A stretch of DNA of 64,000 bases from Neisseria leonii (GTDB lineage Bacteria > Pseudomonadota > Gammaproteobacteria > Burkholderiales > Neisseriaceae), in NCBI RefSeq assembly GCF_028776105.2, contig NZ_CP145606.1, positions 1,364,001 to 1,428,000 of the forward strand, given 5' to 3'. The notes beneath the pieces are model-generated. The model was not told where the DNA came from, made no database searches, and saw only the letters and a program-made list of their open reading frames with translations. A program made the position numbers and the translations under genes. This document shows positions 47,292-57,383 of this stretch, in pieces. Position 1 is the first letter of the stretch. Each line of letters starts with the position of its first letter.

Positions 47292-48272
47292 TCAGACGGC
47301 CTGTTCTCTGTCGGGCAATCCGTGTACTGCAAATCCGCCTGCGGTACGCTCGGCCACCCGCAACACAGCGGAACGCGCACGCGGATTGGCCGCCACTTCC
47401 TGCGCCGAAGCCTTTTGCGCCTTGCCGATCAACGTCAAAGGCGGCTGCGGCAAATCCGCTTCGCGCACCATCACCCACTTGGGCAGCTGCTCGCGGCCGG
47501 CACAGCGTTTCATAAACTGTTTGACGATCCGGTCTTCCAAAGAATGAAAGGCAATTACGGCCAAGCGGCCGCCGACATTCAGACGGCCTACCGCCTGCGG
47601 CAGCACCGCCTCGATTTCTTCCAATTCGCGGTTGATAAAAATCCGCACCGCCTGAAACGTACGCGTGGCCGGATCCTGCCCGCGCTCGCGGGTGCGCACA
47701 TTCTGCGCCGCCACCGCCGCCAGCTTGGCCGTCGTATCAATCGGTGCTGCGGCCCGCTGCGTCACAATCGCGCGCGCAATCTGACGGCTGAACCGCTCTT
47801 CGCCGTAGTTTTTAATCACTTCGTGAATCTCGTCTTCCGAAGCCGATGCCAGCCATTCGGCGGCAGACTGCCCCCGCGTCGGATCCATGCGCATATCCAG
47901 CGGCGCATCAAAACGGAAACTGAAACCGCGTGCCGCCTCATCAATCTGCGGCGACGAAACACCCAGATCAAACAGCGCACCGTCAATCTGCCCGATACCC
48001 AAGCCGTCCAAGGCCGTCTGAAAAGCGGCAAATCCGTCATGCACCACCGACACCCGCTTATCTTTCGCCGCCAGCTCACGCGCCACCGACACCGCCTGCG
48101 GGTCTTTGTCGAACACCACCAGACGGCCTTTTTCGCCAAGCTTCGACAAAATCAGGCGCGAATGGCCGCCGCGGCCGAACGTGCCGTCCACATACACACC
48201 GTCGGGTTTGACTGCCAGCGCGTCCACCGCCTCATGCAGCAGCACCGTAATATGAACCGCTTCTTTCGTCAT
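47292..48272 (-). CDS. rsmH: 16S rRNA N4-methyltransferase RsmH
   Basis: Methylates N4 of 16S C1402, the same nucleotide whose ribose is methylated by RsmI at 7-8 kb. 326 residues from ATG 48272, which overlaps the mraZ stop. Motifs: [55 protein letters not shown] and [13 protein letters not shown]. The end REQAV and its TGA are read from a DUS. Two further DUS copies lie inside the gene. Confidence 0.96.
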   Translation of the reverse strand: MTKEAVHITVLLHEAVDALAVKPDGVYVDGTFGRGGHSRLILSKLGEKGRLVVFDKDPQAVSVARELAAKDKRVSVVHDGFAAFQTALDGLGIGQIDGALFDLGVSSPQIDEAARGFSFRFDAPLDMRMDPTRGQSAAEWLASASEDEIHEVIKNYGEERFSRQIARAIVTQRAAAPIDTTAKLAAVAAQNVRTRERGQDPATRTFQAVRIFINRELEEIEAVLPQAVGRLNVGGRLAVIAFHSLEDRIVKQFMKRCAGREQLPKWVMVREADLPQPPLTLIGKAQKASAQEVAANPRARSAVLRVAERTAGGFAVHGLPDREQAV

Positions 48273-48733
48273 AACGGCAGATCCAGTCCGGCCAACTCGG
48301 CAGCCAGCACCTCGGGATCCATCGCCAGCACTTCGGCCTGCTGCCGCTGCCACACACCGCGATCCCACAATTCCAGCTGATTGCCTTTGGGCACCAGATT
48401 CACTTCACGGTCAAACGATACCTGCCGCCGCAGCCCGCCCGGCAGCAAAATGCGACCCGCGCCGTCCAAATCGACCGATTCGGCATTGTGCAGCATCATA
48501 TTCTGTACACGGCGCGCCAACGGATTACCCTGCGCCGTGGTCGGATCCAAAAGTTTGGGCACCCAGCCCGCCCATACCTGCTCGGGGAACAGCAGCAGAT
48601 GATTTTGACTGGCAATCGTGATGACCAGCGTCGGCGTATATTGGCGGTGCAGGACATCGCGAAGCTTGGCCGGTATAGCCAAACGCCCCTTGCTGTCTAT
48701 GCTCAATTCCTGAGCGCCGCTGGTAAAAAACAC
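48269..48733 (-). CDS. mraZ: Transcriptional regulator MraZ
   Basis: DNA-binding regulator that represses the dcw promoter. 154 residues with two SpoVT/AbrB-like halves ([18 protein letters not shown] and [18 protein letters not shown]). I choose the GTG at 48733, because GGAG lies just upstream and the protein then matches the neisserial length. A longer frame starting at a GTG at 48772 would begin inside the MraZ operator. First gene of the dcw cluster. Confidence 0.9.
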   Translation of the reverse strand: MFFTSGAQELSIDSKGRLAIPAKLRDVLHRQYTPTLVITIASQNHLLLFPEQVWAGWVPKLLDPTTAQGNPLARRVQNMMLHNAESVDLDGAGRILLPGGLRRQVSFDREVNLVPKGNQLELWDRGVWQRQQAEVLAMDPEVLAAELAGLDLPL

Positions 48734-48766
48734 GCCGTTCTCCGATTGGATCTCTTTCGGCAAATA

Positions 48767-48792
48767 TCCCACTTAAAGACACTTTGCCCCAC
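48767..48792 (-). promoter_or_regulatory. MraZ operator (three 10-bp repeats)
   Basis: On the minus strand GTGGGG (48792-48787), GTGTCT (48782-48777) and GTGGGA (48772-48767) are spaced by exactly 10 bp. This matches the TGGGN direct repeats bound by MraZ in other bacteria (the middle copy is degenerate). The operator begins about nine bases past the -10 box, where a bound repressor would block the promoter. Confidence 0.72.
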
Positions 48793-48800
48793 ATTTCGAC

Positions 48801-48829
48801 ACTATAAGAAAAATCCGCAGCCACGTCAA
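48801..48829 (-). promoter_or_regulatory. dcw cluster promoter (mraZ)
   Basis: On the minus strand TTGACG (48829-48824) and TATAGT (48806-48801) with a 17-bp spacer. Drives mraZ and probably the whole cluster; the MraZ operator lies immediately downstream. Confidence 0.75.
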
Positions 48830-48984
48830 ACAAGCCCGACACAAAAACAATCCGTCTAACAAACACTTAGCCGCCACCCAACCGCACACACCCGCAGCCA
48901 AACCGCCCCAAAAAACCAGCCAAACCAAAATATTCGGTAAAAATACAAACATTTACTATCCGGCAGCCGACACCGTACACCTCC

Positions 48985-49013
48985 ATGACAATCCGCAACC
49001 GGCACGCTACAAT
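48985..49013 (+). promoter_or_regulatory. Candidate promoter for the MidA-type gene
   Basis: ATGACA (48985-48990) and TACAAT (49008-49013) with a 17-bp spacer, 37 bp upstream of the start codon. Divergent from the dcw promoter in the same 277-bp gap. Confidence 0.45.
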
Positions 49014-49049
49014 AGCCGCCGCACCTGAACTTTTTACAAAATCTAACCG

Positions 49050-50201
49050 ATGCCCCCCGACCTGCCCCAACCCGAAACCGATGCCCTGCACGCCAGCCTG
49101 ATGCTGCAAGAAACCGTCAAGCAGGAAATCCGCCGCCAAGGCGGCTGGATACCGTTTTCCCGCTTTATGCAGCTGGCACTCTATGCCCCGCAATACGGCT
49201 ACTACACCGGCGGCGCGCACAAAATCGGTGCCGCAGGCGACTTCATCACCGCCCCGACACTCTCCCCGCTGTTCGGCCAAACCCTCGCCCGCCAGCTGGC
49301 CGAATTACTGCCGCAAACCGCCGGTACCGTGTACGAATTCGGCGCAGGCACCGGCGCACTGGCCGCCACCCTGCTGCAACACCTGCCGCCGCACAGCCTG
49401 CGCGAATACTGCATCATCGAACTGTCTCCCGACTTGGCCGCCCGCCAGCTGGACCATATCCGCCGCCACGCCCCCGAAGCCGCCGCCAAAGTCCACCGCC
49501 TGAACACCCTGCCCGATACGTTCGACGGCATCATCATCGGCAACGAAGTACTGGACGCCATGCCTGCCGAACGCATTGCCCGCATTTCAGACGGCCTGAT
49601 GCAGGTCGGCACCGGCATCGAAAACGACACTCTGTGCCTGCAAAACCGTCCGCTGGATAATCCCGGACTTATCCGTGCAGCCGAAACCTACCTGCCGCAC
49701 CTCACCCCCTACACCAGCGAGCTGCACCCCGCCCAACACGCCTTTATCCGCACACTCGCCGACAAACTCACACGCGGTGCGATGATTTGGATAGACTACG
49801 GCTTCGATGCCGCCCAGTACTACCACCCGCAGCGCAGCGACGGCACCCTGATCGGCCACTACCGCCACCATACCGTCCACGACCCGCTGTTTCTCCCCGG
49901 CCTGACCGACCTGACCGCCCACGTCAATTTCACCGACATTGCCGATGCCGGCTGCTCGGCCGGACTCGACCTGATCGGCTATCTGCCGCAAAGCCGCTTT
50001 CTGCTGAATCTCGGCATCACCGACCTGCTCGCGCAAACCGCCCCTCCCGACAGCGCCGCTTATCTGCATGCAGCCGCCGCACTCAACCAACTGACCGCAC
50101 AGCACGAAATGGGCGAACTCTTCAAAGTCATCGCCTTCGGCCGCCATATCGGCATCGACTGGACGGGCTTTCGGCACGGCGACATCTGCCATAAGCTGTA
50201 A
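49050..50201 (+). CDS. MidA/NDUFAF7-family SAM-dependent methyltransferase
   Basis: 383-residue class I methyltransferase of the COG1565 (MidA) family. The SAM-binding motif EFGAGTGALAATLL lies at about 95-108, preceded by APQYGYYTGG and GDFITAPTLSPLFGQ, and followed by IIGNEVLDAMP and WIDYGFDAAQYYHP. The mitochondrial relative NDUFAF7 methylates an arginine of complex I; the bacterial substrate is not established. Divergent from mraZ. One DUS lies inside. Confidence 0.9.
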   Translation: MPPDLPQPETDALHASLMLQETVKQEIRRQGGWIPFSRFMQLALYAPQYGYYTGGAHKIGAAGDFITAPTLSPLFGQTLARQLAELLPQTAGTVYEFGAGTGALAATLLQHLPPHSLREYCIIELSPDLAARQLDHIRRHAPEAAAKVHRLNTLPDTFDGIIIGNEVLDAMPAERIARISDGLMQVGTGIENDTLCLQNRPLDNPGLIRAAETYLPHLTPYTSELHPAQHAFIRTLADKLTRGAMIWIDYGFDAAQYYHPQRSDGTLIGHYRHHTVHDPLFLPGLTDLTAHVNFTDIADAGCSAGLDLIGYLPQSRFLLNLGITDLLAQTAPPDSAAYLHAAAALNQLTAQHEMGELFKVIAFGRHIGIDWTGFRHGDICHKL

Positions 50202-50269
50202 AAGAAATTTAAATTTACAGATAAATCAAACAACAACAGCCGGCCCATCAGTAAAACATCAGACAGTAT

Positions 50270-50298
50270 TTGACAAACTGGCAGGCAGACTTTATAGT
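50270..50298 (+). promoter_or_regulatory. tRNA-Met/tRNA-Ala promoter
   Basis: TTGACA (50270-50275), 17-bp spacer, TATAGT (50293-50298), 14 bases upstream of the first tRNA. Near-perfect sigma-70 promoter. Confidence 0.82.
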
Positions 50299-50311
50299 TG
50301 CAACTTCGCTA

Positions 50312-50388
50312 GGCGAATTAGCTCAGTCGGTTAGAGCAGAGGAATCATAATCCTTGTGTCCGGGGTTCGAGTCCCTGATTCGCCACCA
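50312..50388 (+). tRNA. tRNA-Met (CAT), elongator type
   Basis: 77-base cloverleaf GGCGAAT...ATTCGCC with anticodon CAT in the loop ATCATAA and an encoded CCA. The first acceptor pair is G-C, unlike the initiator. A CAT anticodon can also belong to tRNA-Ile2 (after lysidine modification), and I cannot fully exclude that. Confidence 0.9.
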
Positions 50389-50394
50389 GAATAC

Positions 50395-50470
<76 letters not shown>

Positions 50471-50473
50471 AAC

Positions 50474-50512
50474 AAAAAAAAGCAGTCGGTTTGTCCGACT
50501 GCTTTTTTTATT
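50474..50512 (+). terminator. Terminator after tRNA-Ala
   Basis: A run of A, the stem AGCAGTCGG / CCGACTGCT and a run of seven T, starting just past the tRNA. Strong intrinsic terminator. Confidence 0.9.
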
Positions 50513-50653
50513 TTTGCCGCCCCTGCCGGCCCGGTTTCTCTGTCTGCCGAACGACATCTTTATTTCAGACGGCCTATCCGCCTTGCCATTTGCTGCGAAA
50601 AGCAATATGGTTATGCGGCAGCACCATATCCAGCAGCCGCAAAGGAATCCGCC

Positions 50654-52417
50654 ATGTCTCCACCCTGCCCGCGCACCATCGCCGAAACCATTCTGGCCGG
50701 TTTCAACCGCCATTACCGCCTCTACCGCGAAGCCTCGTCCCAGGCCAAACATCTGTTTGAAACCCGCAACTGGAAAGGCATTCAGGATTTGGTGGCCTAC
50801 CGCATCCAAATGTATGACAACCGCGTACGCGAAGCTGTGGACGTATTGCGCGAAACCCTGGCCGACTGCTGCGGTTCCGATGCGCTGTGGGCGGGTGCGA
50901 AAAAGGAATACATCGCCCTGCTGGTGAACCACAAACAGCCTGAATTGGCCGAAACGTTTTTCAATTCGGTATCCACCAAGGTTTTGGCCAAGGAATACTT
51001 CAACAACCAGTTTATTTTCGTCAAACCGGCCATCAGCACCGAGTTTATCGATTCCGACCCGCCCGCTTTCCGCACCTTTTATCCCGCCCAATCGAGTCTG
51101 GCCGACTGTTTCCGCCAGATTCTGCACCATTTCGGCTGGCAGGTGCCGTTTGCCCACGAAGATGAAGACATCGCCCATATTCTGACGGCGGCCGAACGGC
51201 ACCTGCGGCAGGAATGGCCCTTACAGGAAATGAACCTGCATATCCAAGTACTGCATTCGCCGTTTTACCGCAACAAATCGGCCTATATTTTCGGCCAGAT
51301 TGTCAATGGCAGCAGCAAACACCCGTTTGCCCTGCCCGTTCTGCACAACGATGACGGCAGGCTGATGATTGATGCTGCGCTGTTCGATCCCAAGCAGATT
51401 TCGGTATTGTTCTCGTTTGCCCGCGCCTATTTTTTGGTCGATATGCCGGTTCCCAGCAGCTATGTGCGTTTTCTGCGCGAAATGCTGCCGATGCGTTCGG
51501 ACGGCGACTTCTACACGCTGCTGGGACTGCACAAGCAGGGCAAAGGCATTTTCTGGCGCGAGTTTACCCAGCATCTGCAATATTCCGACGATAAATTTAT
51601 TCCCGCACCCGGCATCAAAGGCTTGGTGATGAGTGTATTCACCCTGCCCTCGTTTCCTTATGTTTTCAAAGTCATTAAAGATGTTTTCGGCCACAATAAA
51701 GATTTCGACCGCGACTATGTGCGCGGGAAATACCTGCTGGTGAAAAAGCACGACCGTGTCGGCCGCATGGCGGATACGCTGGAATTTTCCAATGTGCCGC
51801 TGCCCAAACACCGCTGCGATGAAACTTTCCTGCAAGAAATGCGCACACTTGCCCCCAATCAAATCGAAGAAACCGAAGATTGGGTCATCATCAAACACGT
51901 TTACATCGAACACCGCCTCAAACCGCTCAATCTGTTTATGCAGCAGGCCTCGCCGGAAGAAAAAGCCGCCGCCGTTATCGATTACGGCTTCGCACTCAAA
52001 GAGCTGGCTTCGGCCAATATTTTCCCCGGCGATATGCTGTATAAAAACTTCGGCATGACCCGTTTCGGCAGAGTGATTTTCTACGACTACGACGAAATCG
52101 AATACATGACCGACTGCAACTTCCGCAAAATCCCGCCCGCCCCCTCGCCGGAAATGGAAATGTCCGACGAAATCTGGTATCCCGTCCGTCCCGGCGATGT
52201 CTTTCCCGAAGAATTCGGCCCCTTCCTGCTGGGCGAACCCGATGTACGCCAAGTATTTATGAAGCACCACAAAGACCTGCTGACCGTCGAATTCTGGCAG
52301 GGCAAAAAAACACGCCTGCAAGCCGGACTGTATGACGATTTCTACCCCTATCCGCAATCGGTCCGCTTCCGCCCGCAGAAAACCGCCGAAGGCCTGGTGG
52401 ACGATACCGATGTCTGA
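50654..52417 (+). CDS. aceK: Isocitrate dehydrogenase kinase/phosphatase
   Basis: Bifunctional enzyme that phosphorylates and dephosphorylates isocitrate dehydrogenase and so controls the branch point between the TCA cycle and the glyoxylate bypass. 587 residues from ATG 50654 with AAAGGA upstream. Typical AceK segments: [20 protein letters not shown] (ATP site), [17 protein letters not shown], and [19 protein letters not shown]. The aceA/aceB genes are not in the window. It overlaps xerC by eight bases. Confidence 0.95.
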   Translation: MSPPCPRTIAETILAGFNRHYRLYREASSQAKHLFETRNWKGIQDLVAYRIQMYDNRVREAVDVLRETLADCCGSDALWAGAKKEYIALLVNHKQPELAETFFNSVSTKVLAKEYFNNQFIFVKPAISTEFIDSDPPAFRTFYPAQSSLADCFRQILHHFGWQVPFAHEDEDIAHILTAAERHLRQEWPLQEMNLHIQVLHSPFYRNKSAYIFGQIVNGSSKHPFALPVLHNDDGRLMIDAALFDPKQISVLFSFARAYFLVDMPVPSSYVRFLREMLPMRSDGDFYTLLGLHKQGKGIFWREFTQHLQYSDDKFIPAPGIKGLVMSVFTLPSFPYVFKVIKDVFGHNKDFDRDYVRGKYLLVKKHDRVGRMADTLEFSNVPLPKHRCDETFLQEMRTLAPNQIEETEDWVIIKHVYIEHRLKPLNLFMQQASPEEKAAAVIDYGFALKELASANIFPGDMLYKNFGMTRFGRVIFYDYDEIEYMTDCNFRKIPPAPSPEMEMSDEIWYPVRPGDVFPEEFGPFLLGEPDVRQVFMKHHKDLLTVEFWQGKKTRLQAGLYDDFYPYPQSVRFRPQKTAEGLVDDTDV

Positions 52418-53333
52418 CATTGCCGGTTTTTTCGCCCATCAGGAAGCCTATTTCACCCGCCTGGCCCAACAGGGAAAATCGGCACACACCTTGTCCGCCT
52501 ACCGCCGCGACTTGGCCGAACTGGCCGCATTGATGCCGTCTGAAAACGGTGTACTGCACCCGCACCACTTCACGGCCGCGCTAAAAAAACTCTCGCAGCG
52601 CAACCGGCATCCGCGCTCGCTGGCACGCAAATTGTCGGCATGGCGGCAATACGCACGCTACCTTCAGGAACAAAACCTGATCGATACCGATCCGCTTGCC
52701 GGTCTGCGCGCCCCGAAAACCCCCGAAAGGCTGCCCAAAGCCGTCGATGCCGAACCGCTCAACCGCACCTTCGACCATGCCGCCGCCGACACTCTGCCCG
52801 ACTGCCGCGACTTGGCCATTTTCGAACTGCTGTACGGCTGCGGCCTTCGGCTGGCGGAAGTACACGGCCTGAATGTGGACGATATCCACCTGGACGGCGG
52901 CTGGGTCAGTGTTACCGGCAAAGGCGGCAAACCGCGCCAAGTTCCCTTGGGCAGCCAAAGCAGGGCTGCCCTGCACCGTTATCTGCCCCGGCGCCATGCC
53001 CCAAGCGGCGAGCAGGCACTGTTTACCAACAACAGAGGCCGCCGCCTGGGTATGCGCCAAATCCAGAACCGCCTGCGCGACTGGGCACTGAAAAACGGCA
53101 GCCCACAGCATTTAAGCCCGCACATGCTGCGCCACAGCTATGCCAGCCACCTGCTCCAATCGGCAGGCGACATCCGCGCAGTACAGGAGCTGCTCGGCCA
53201 CAGCCGTCTGTCCACCACCCAAATCTATACCAAACTGGATTTCGACCATCTGGCCGCCGCCTATGATGCCGCCCACCCGCGCGCGCAGCGGCAAAACAGC
53301 AGCCCGGACACCGACGAACAGGCCGGACGGTAA
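52410..53333 (+). CDS. xerC: Tyrosine recombinase XerC
   Basis: Site-specific recombinase that resolves chromosome dimers at dif with XerD. 307 residues: N-terminal SAM-like core-binding domain, then the catalytic domain with Arg147, Lys171, His238, Arg241, His264 and Tyr273 (motifs [38 protein letters not shown]). It is called XerC rather than XerD on overall similarity, which is not decisive. Contains an AT-form DUS at 52533. No signs of a mobile element nearby. Confidence 0.88.
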   Translation: MSDIAGFFAHQEAYFTRLAQQGKSAHTLSAYRRDLAELAALMPSENGVLHPHHFTAALKKLSQRNRHPRSLARKLSAWRQYARYLQEQNLIDTDPLAGLRAPKTPERLPKAVDAEPLNRTFDHAAADTLPDCRDLAIFELLYGCGLRLAEVHGLNVDDIHLDGGWVSVTGKGGKPRQVPLGSQSRAALHRYLPRRHAPSGEQALFTNNRGRRLGMRQIQNRLRDWALKNGSPQHLSPHMLRHSYASHLLQSAGDIRAVQELLGHSRLSTTQIYTKLDFDHLAAAYDAAHPRAQRQNSSPDTDEQAGR

Positions 53334-53334
53334 A

Positions 53335-53372
53335 AGGCCGTCTGAAAACACCCCCGGCGTTTCAGACGGCCT
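53335..53372. terminator. DUS hairpin between xerC and secB
   Basis: Facing DUS copies (53335-53346 and 53361-53372) with 13-bp arms and a 12-base loop, placed between convergent xerC and secB. Confidence 0.6.
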
Positions 53373-53401
53373 TCAAGCCTTCAAACATCAGCAGTCGGAA
53401 A

Positions 53402-53860
53402 TCAGGCGTTGCCCGCCGCTTCCTGCTGCTGTTGGTACATCGCCTCGAAATTGATCGGCGCGAGCATCACGGGCGGGAAGCCCGCACGGGTAACGGTACT
53501 GGAAACCGCCTCGCGTGCATACGGGAACAGGATATTCGGGCAGGCAACGCCCAGCAGCAGCTGGCGGTCTTCCTCGGGAATACCCGCCAGACGGAAAATA
53601 CCCGCCTGCGTTACTTCGTTCAGGAACATCACGCGCTCATCGGCCAGCTTGGCGGTTACGGTAACGGTTACGGCCACATGGAAAAATTCGTCTTCCAACT
53701 GCTCGCTTTGGGTAGAAATGCGCATATCCACTTCCGGCTCGCCTGCTTCCAGAAAAATCTTCGGCGCATGGGGCACTTCCAAAGACAAATCTTTGATATA
53801 CAGTTTTTCAATACTGAAAACCGGTTGCACTTCCTGCTGTTCTTGCACTTGTTCACTCAT
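53402..53860 (-). CDS. secB: Protein-export chaperone SecB
   Basis: Cytoplasmic tetrameric chaperone that keeps preproteins unfolded and passes them to SecA. 152 residues from ATG 53860. Family segments: [46 protein letters not shown] and [16 protein letters not shown]. Acidic Gln-rich N-terminus as usual. Single gene. Confidence 0.97.
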   Translation of the reverse strand: MSEQVQEQQEVQPVFSIEKLYIKDLSLEVPHAPKIFLEAGEPEVDMRISTQSEQLEDEFFHVAVTVTVTAKLADERVMFLNEVTQAGIFRLAGIPEEDRQLLLGVACPNILFPYAREAVSSTVTRAGFPPVMLAPINFEAMYQQQQEAAGNA

Positions 53861-53984
53861 TTCACTACTCCGCTTGTCTAAATAGGCCGTCTGAAAACGG
53901 CAGGTCAAGATAATCTGCGGCCACCGCCGCCTGCTTCATACAGACAGCACCATACCGCTTATTCAGGGACACCGCAAGCCCGGC

Positions 53985-55088
53985 CTAAATCCGCATCGGC
54001 ATCACGATATATTTGAAGTTCGGATTGTTCGGCACGGTAAACAGCGTCGAACGGTTGGCATCGCCGAACGCCAGCTGCATATCGTCGCTGTGGACATTGC
54101 GCAACACGTCCATCAGATAATTGATATTGAAGCCCACTTCCAGCTCTTCGCCCTGATAAGCGATTTCCAGCTCTTCGCGCGCCTCCTCCTGCTCGCTGTT
54201 GCTGCACACCACGCTCAACAGGCCGGGTTGGAGCAGCAGGCGTGCGCCGCGGAATTTTTCGTTGGCCAAAATCGCCGCACGCTCCAACGCGCCCAGCAGC
54301 GCGGTGCGGCCGACCAGAAAGATTTTATCGTTATCGAGCGGAATCACGCGGTTGAAATCGGGGAATTTGCCGTCCACCACTTTGCTGACGATAATCGTAT
54401 CGTTGCAGCGGAAACGGACTTGGTTGTTCAGCAGCTCGACCGTTACCTGCTCTGTCGGCTGGTTGAGCAGTTTGAACAGTTCCAACACCGTTTTGCGCGG
54501 CAGAATCACTTCGGCTTTGGGCAGCTGCGCATCAATGGAAGTGGCGGTATAGGCCAGACGGTGGCCGTCTGTCGCCACCAGACTCAGCCGGTTACCCTCA
54601 ACCTGCATCAGCAGGCCGTTGAGATAATAACGGATATCCTGCACCGCCATGCTGTACTGCACCTGAGACAGCATATTTTTCAGCACTTCCTGCGTCAGCG
54701 AAAAAGCCGAGCTGACTTCCTCGCCCACACTCATCAGCGGAAAATCTTCCGCCGGCAGGGTTTGCAGGGCGAAACGCGACTTGCCCGCTTTCAGTGTCAG
54801 CCGGTTTTGTGCCCAATCCAAAGCCACCAGCGACCCTTCGGGCAGTGCGCGCAGAATATCCTGTAATTTTTTGGCGTTGGTGGTGATGCGGAAGTCTTCG
54901 GCCGCGCTGTCGGGGCCGGCGGTGTTAATCTGGATTTCCAAATCGGTGGCCAGAATATTCGTTTGGCCGTGCACATTTTCCAACAGCACATTAGACAGAA
55001 TCGGCAGCGTGTGGCGTTTTTCCACAATGCCGGTTACTGCCTGCAGCGGTTTGAGCAGCGCATCGCGTTCGGCTTGTAAAATCTGCAT
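53985..55088 (-). CDS. dnaN: DNA polymerase III beta clamp
   Basis: Ring-shaped processivity factor for replication. 367 residues, three clamp domains, starting MQILQAERDALLKPLQAVTG with LPILSNVL, YLNGLLMQVEGNRLSLVATDGHRLA, and the C-terminal YIVMPMRI that forms part of the clamp-binding pocket. 23 bp after dnaA, the standard dnaA-dnaN pair. Confidence 0.98.
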   Translation of the reverse strand: MQILQAERDALLKPLQAVTGIVEKRHTLPILSNVLLENVHGQTNILATDLEIQINTAGPDSAAEDFRITTNAKKLQDILRALPEGSLVALDWAQNRLTLKAGKSRFALQTLPAEDFPLMSVGEEVSSAFSLTQEVLKNMLSQVQYSMAVQDIRYYLNGLLMQVEGNRLSLVATDGHRLAYTATSIDAQLPKAEVILPRKTVLELFKLLNQPTEQVTVELLNNQVRFRCNDTIIVSKVVDGKFPDFNRVIPLDNDKIFLVGRTALLGALERAAILANEKFRGARLLLQPGLLSVVCSNSEQEEAREELEIAYQGEELEVGFNINYLMDVLRNVHSDDMQLAFGDANRSTLFTVPNNPNFKYIVMPMRI

Positions 55089-55111
55089 TTTTCGTTATCC
55101 CTTTATGCGGA

Positions 55112-56665
55112 TTAATTTCGGATTAAATTGAACAGTTTTTCGTAATCTTGCGCCACTTCGGGATCTTCCGAACGCAGCTGGCCGACTTTTTTCACACCGT
55201 GCATTACCGTCGTGTGATCGCGTCCGCCGAAAGCGTCGCCGATGGCGGGCAGGCTCATATTGGTCAGCTCTTTGGTCAGGCACATGGCAATCTGGCGCGG
55301 GCGGGCAATATTCTGCGAACGCTTTTTGCCGAGAAGATCGCTGATTTTGATGCGGTAGTGGCGCGCCACTTCTTCCATAATCAAATCGGCCGTGATGACC
55401 TTGTAGGCACTCGCCACCATCGCACCCAATGCTTCGCGCACCAAATCCAGATCCACTTTTTTGTTCAGAAAACGGCTGCGCGCTTCCACCTGCTTGAACG
55501 CCCCTTCCAGCTCGCGCACGTTCGAGCGGATATGCTTGGCGATAAAGTCGGCCACTTCTTCACTCAACTCTATGCCCGACAATTCGGCTTTTTTGCGCAG
55601 AATATCCACGCGCATCTCAAATTCCGGCGGAGCCAGTTCCAGAGTCAGGCCCCAGACAAAACGCGATTTGAGACGGTCGTCCAACTCTTCTATGCGCGCA
55701 GGCAGGACATCGCAGGTCAGAATCAGCTGTTTTTTCTTTTCATGGAAATGGTTGAAGAGGTAGAAAAACTCCTCCATCGTGCGGTCTTTGCCTTTGATAA
55801 ACTGAATATCGTCGATAATCAGCAAATCATATTGCTTGTATTTCTGCTTGAACGCTTCAAAACCCTTATTGCGGAACGCCGCCATCAGGCCGCGCACATA
55901 ATCGTCAGCGTGCATATAGCAGACCTTGGCCTGCGGATTCTTGGCCAGCAGGCTGTGGCCGATGGCCTGAGCCAGATGGGTTTTACCCAAACCCGTGCTG
56001 CCGTAGAGAAAAAAAGGATTGTATTGCTGGCCGGGGTTTTCGGCAATGGCCTTGCCTGCTTCCGCCGCCATGCTGTTGCCCTTGCCCACCACCAAAGTTT
56101 CAAACAGATAGTCGGGAGCCAGATTGCTTTGCTTCAAACGTTCGGTATGCGCATCAAACGCGCCTGTTTCCGCATCAGCCTGCACTGTTGCCGCCGTCCG
56201 GCCGTCTGAAACCGGTGCGGCGGCAGTTTTCGCCGACAACCGGCGCACACGTTCACTCAAAATATCGGCCGCCTTGCCGCGCATCACGGTTTCATCCGCC
56301 TCAACCCGCTCCGCAACACCGTTTTCAGACGGCCTGAAATCGCCCTGCATCTCTTCCCGCACTCTTGGCAAAGAAGCCGCCTTTTGCGTCTCAAAAGTCT
56401 CGGACGCCATCGGATAACTTTCCCCGCGTCCGGTTTTAATCAACAACGGCGGACGGGCAGGCACCAGCTCGGCACGCACCGCCTCCAAATGGACGGCAAA
56501 CTGCGTTTTCAGCATATTGCAGCAAAACTGGTTTTTGGCATACACCGTCCAAACACCCGCCTCTTCTCCCACAGTCAGCGGCGCAATCCAAGTTTCAAAC
56601 TGTTGCGGCGTCAGCATTTGGGAAAGGCGGCGCAGACACTGCGGCCAAAAATCGGCTAAATCCAT
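55112..56665 (-). CDS. dnaA: Replication initiator DnaA
   Basis: AAA+ initiator that opens oriC. 517 residues: domain I about 1-85, a long linker about 90-180 partly encoded by DUS (RPSENG), domain III with Walker A GSTGLGKTH at 222-230 and Walker B LLIIDDIQFIKGK, and domain IV with the DNA-binding signature FGGRDHTTVMHG. Divergent from rpmH, as in many bacteria. Confidence 0.98.
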   Translation of the reverse strand: MDLADFWPQCLRRLSQMLTPQQFETWIAPLTVGEEAGVWTVYAKNQFCCNMLKTQFAVHLEAVRAELVPARPPLLIKTGRGESYPMASETFETQKAASLPRVREEMQGDFRPSENGVAERVEADETVMRGKAADILSERVRRLSAKTAAAPVSDGRTAATVQADAETGAFDAHTERLKQSNLAPDYLFETLVVGKGNSMAAEAGKAIAENPGQQYNPFFLYGSTGLGKTHLAQAIGHSLLAKNPQAKVCYMHADDYVRGLMAAFRNKGFEAFKQKYKQYDLLIIDDIQFIKGKDRTMEEFFYLFNHFHEKKKQLILTCDVLPARIEELDDRLKSRFVWGLTLELAPPEFEMRVDILRKKAELSGIELSEEVADFIAKHIRSNVRELEGAFKQVEARSRFLNKKVDLDLVREALGAMVASAYKVITADLIMEEVARHYRIKISDLLGKKRSQNIARPRQIAMCLTKELTNMSLPAIGDAFGGRDHTTVMHGVKKVGQLRSEDPEVAQDYEKLFNLIRN

Positions 56666-56738
56666 TTCATACCGTCCGAAAAATCAGGTAAACCCCTGAA
56701 ACCAATCATAAAGGCACCGGCCGTGCCAAGATGCGCGG

Positions 56739-56744
56739 ATTATA
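56739..56744 (-). promoter_or_regulatory. Candidate dnaA -10 box
   Basis: TATAAT on the minus strand (56744-56739), about 75 bases upstream of dnaA, without a clear -35 box. A short hairpin GGCAC/GTGCC lies in the leader at 56713-56727. Confidence 0.35.
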
Positions 56745-56831
56745 CCGAATTTCCCCACCATCGGCTATGAATAAAGCTGCGGCATATACGCTCCGTTTAC
56801 ACTCCGCGCACACGCAAAGAGTTTATATTGT

Positions 56832-56860
56832 TTGACAAAAGCCGCTTTTTAGGTTGTAAT
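56832..56860 (+). promoter_or_regulatory. rpmH promoter
   Basis: TTGACA (56832-56837), 17-bp spacer, TGTAAT (56855-56860), 38 bp before rpmH. Should drive rpmH-rnpA-yidD-yidC. Confidence 0.75.
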
Positions 56861-56898
56861 TGTCCGTTTGATATTTCTGATACATTTTAGGAAACAGT

Positions 56899-57033
56899 AT
56901 GAAACGCACTTACCAACCCTCCGTTACCAAACGCAAACGCACCCACGGCTTCCTGGTCCGCTCGAAAACCCGCGGCGGTCGTGCCGTTTTGGCCGCACGC
57001 CGTGCCAAAGGCCGCAAACGCTTGGCTGTGTAA
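56899..57033 (+). CDS. rpmH: 50S ribosomal protein L34
   Basis: 44-residue basic protein [18 protein letters not shown]..., ending GRKRLAV, a full match to L34. TAGGA upstream of the ATG. Six bases before rnpA. Confidence 0.97.
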   Translation: MKRTYQPSVTKRKRTHGFLVRSKTRGGRAVLAARRAKGRKRLAV

Positions 57034-57038
57034 CGCCC

Positions 57039-57383
57039 ATGCCGTCATACGGCTTCGGCAAGCCTTACCGCTTACGCAAAACGGAAGATTTTTCTTCCGT
57101 TTTTGCTTTAAAAAAGCAGCGTCACTCCGCACTGTTCCAAGTCTGGTTTGCCGCTTCGGACGGACACTGCCACCCGCGTCTCGGCTTGATTGTCGGCAAA
57201 AAAGCCGCCAAGCGCGCCAACCGGCGCAACTACATGAAACGCCTGATCCGCGAATGGTTCCGCCTCAACCGCCACACGCTGCCGCCGCACGACTTTATCG
57301 TGCGCGTCCGCTGCGGCTTTACCCGCAGAGAAGCCGCACAGGCACGCGCGCAGCTGGCACGGCTGCTGGGCGGCCGAATATGA
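57039..57383 (+). CDS. rnpA: Ribonuclease P protein component
   Basis: Protein subunit of RNase P, which trims tRNA 5' ends. 114 residues with [29 protein letters not shown] and KRLIREWFR (the RNR motif region). Starts at ATG 57039, five bases after rpmH, and overlaps yidD by ATGA. Confidence 0.95.
   Translation: MPSYGFGKPYRLRKTEDFSSVFALKKQRHSALFQVWFAASDGHCHPRLGLIVGKKAAKRANRRNYMKRLIREWFRLNRHTLPPHDFIVRVRCGFTRREAAQARAQLARLLGGRI

Noticed and set aside
52410..53333. Phage or integron integrase
   Set aside because: Length, chromosomal context after aceK and lack of att sites or phage genes fit a housekeeping Xer recombinase.
56666..56898. dnaA-rpmH gap as a chromosome origin
   Set aside because: No TTATNCACA-type DnaA boxes or AT-rich 13-mers are visible in the gap; it holds only the dnaA -10 candidate and the rpmH promoter. 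oriC must be elsewhere or unrecognised.
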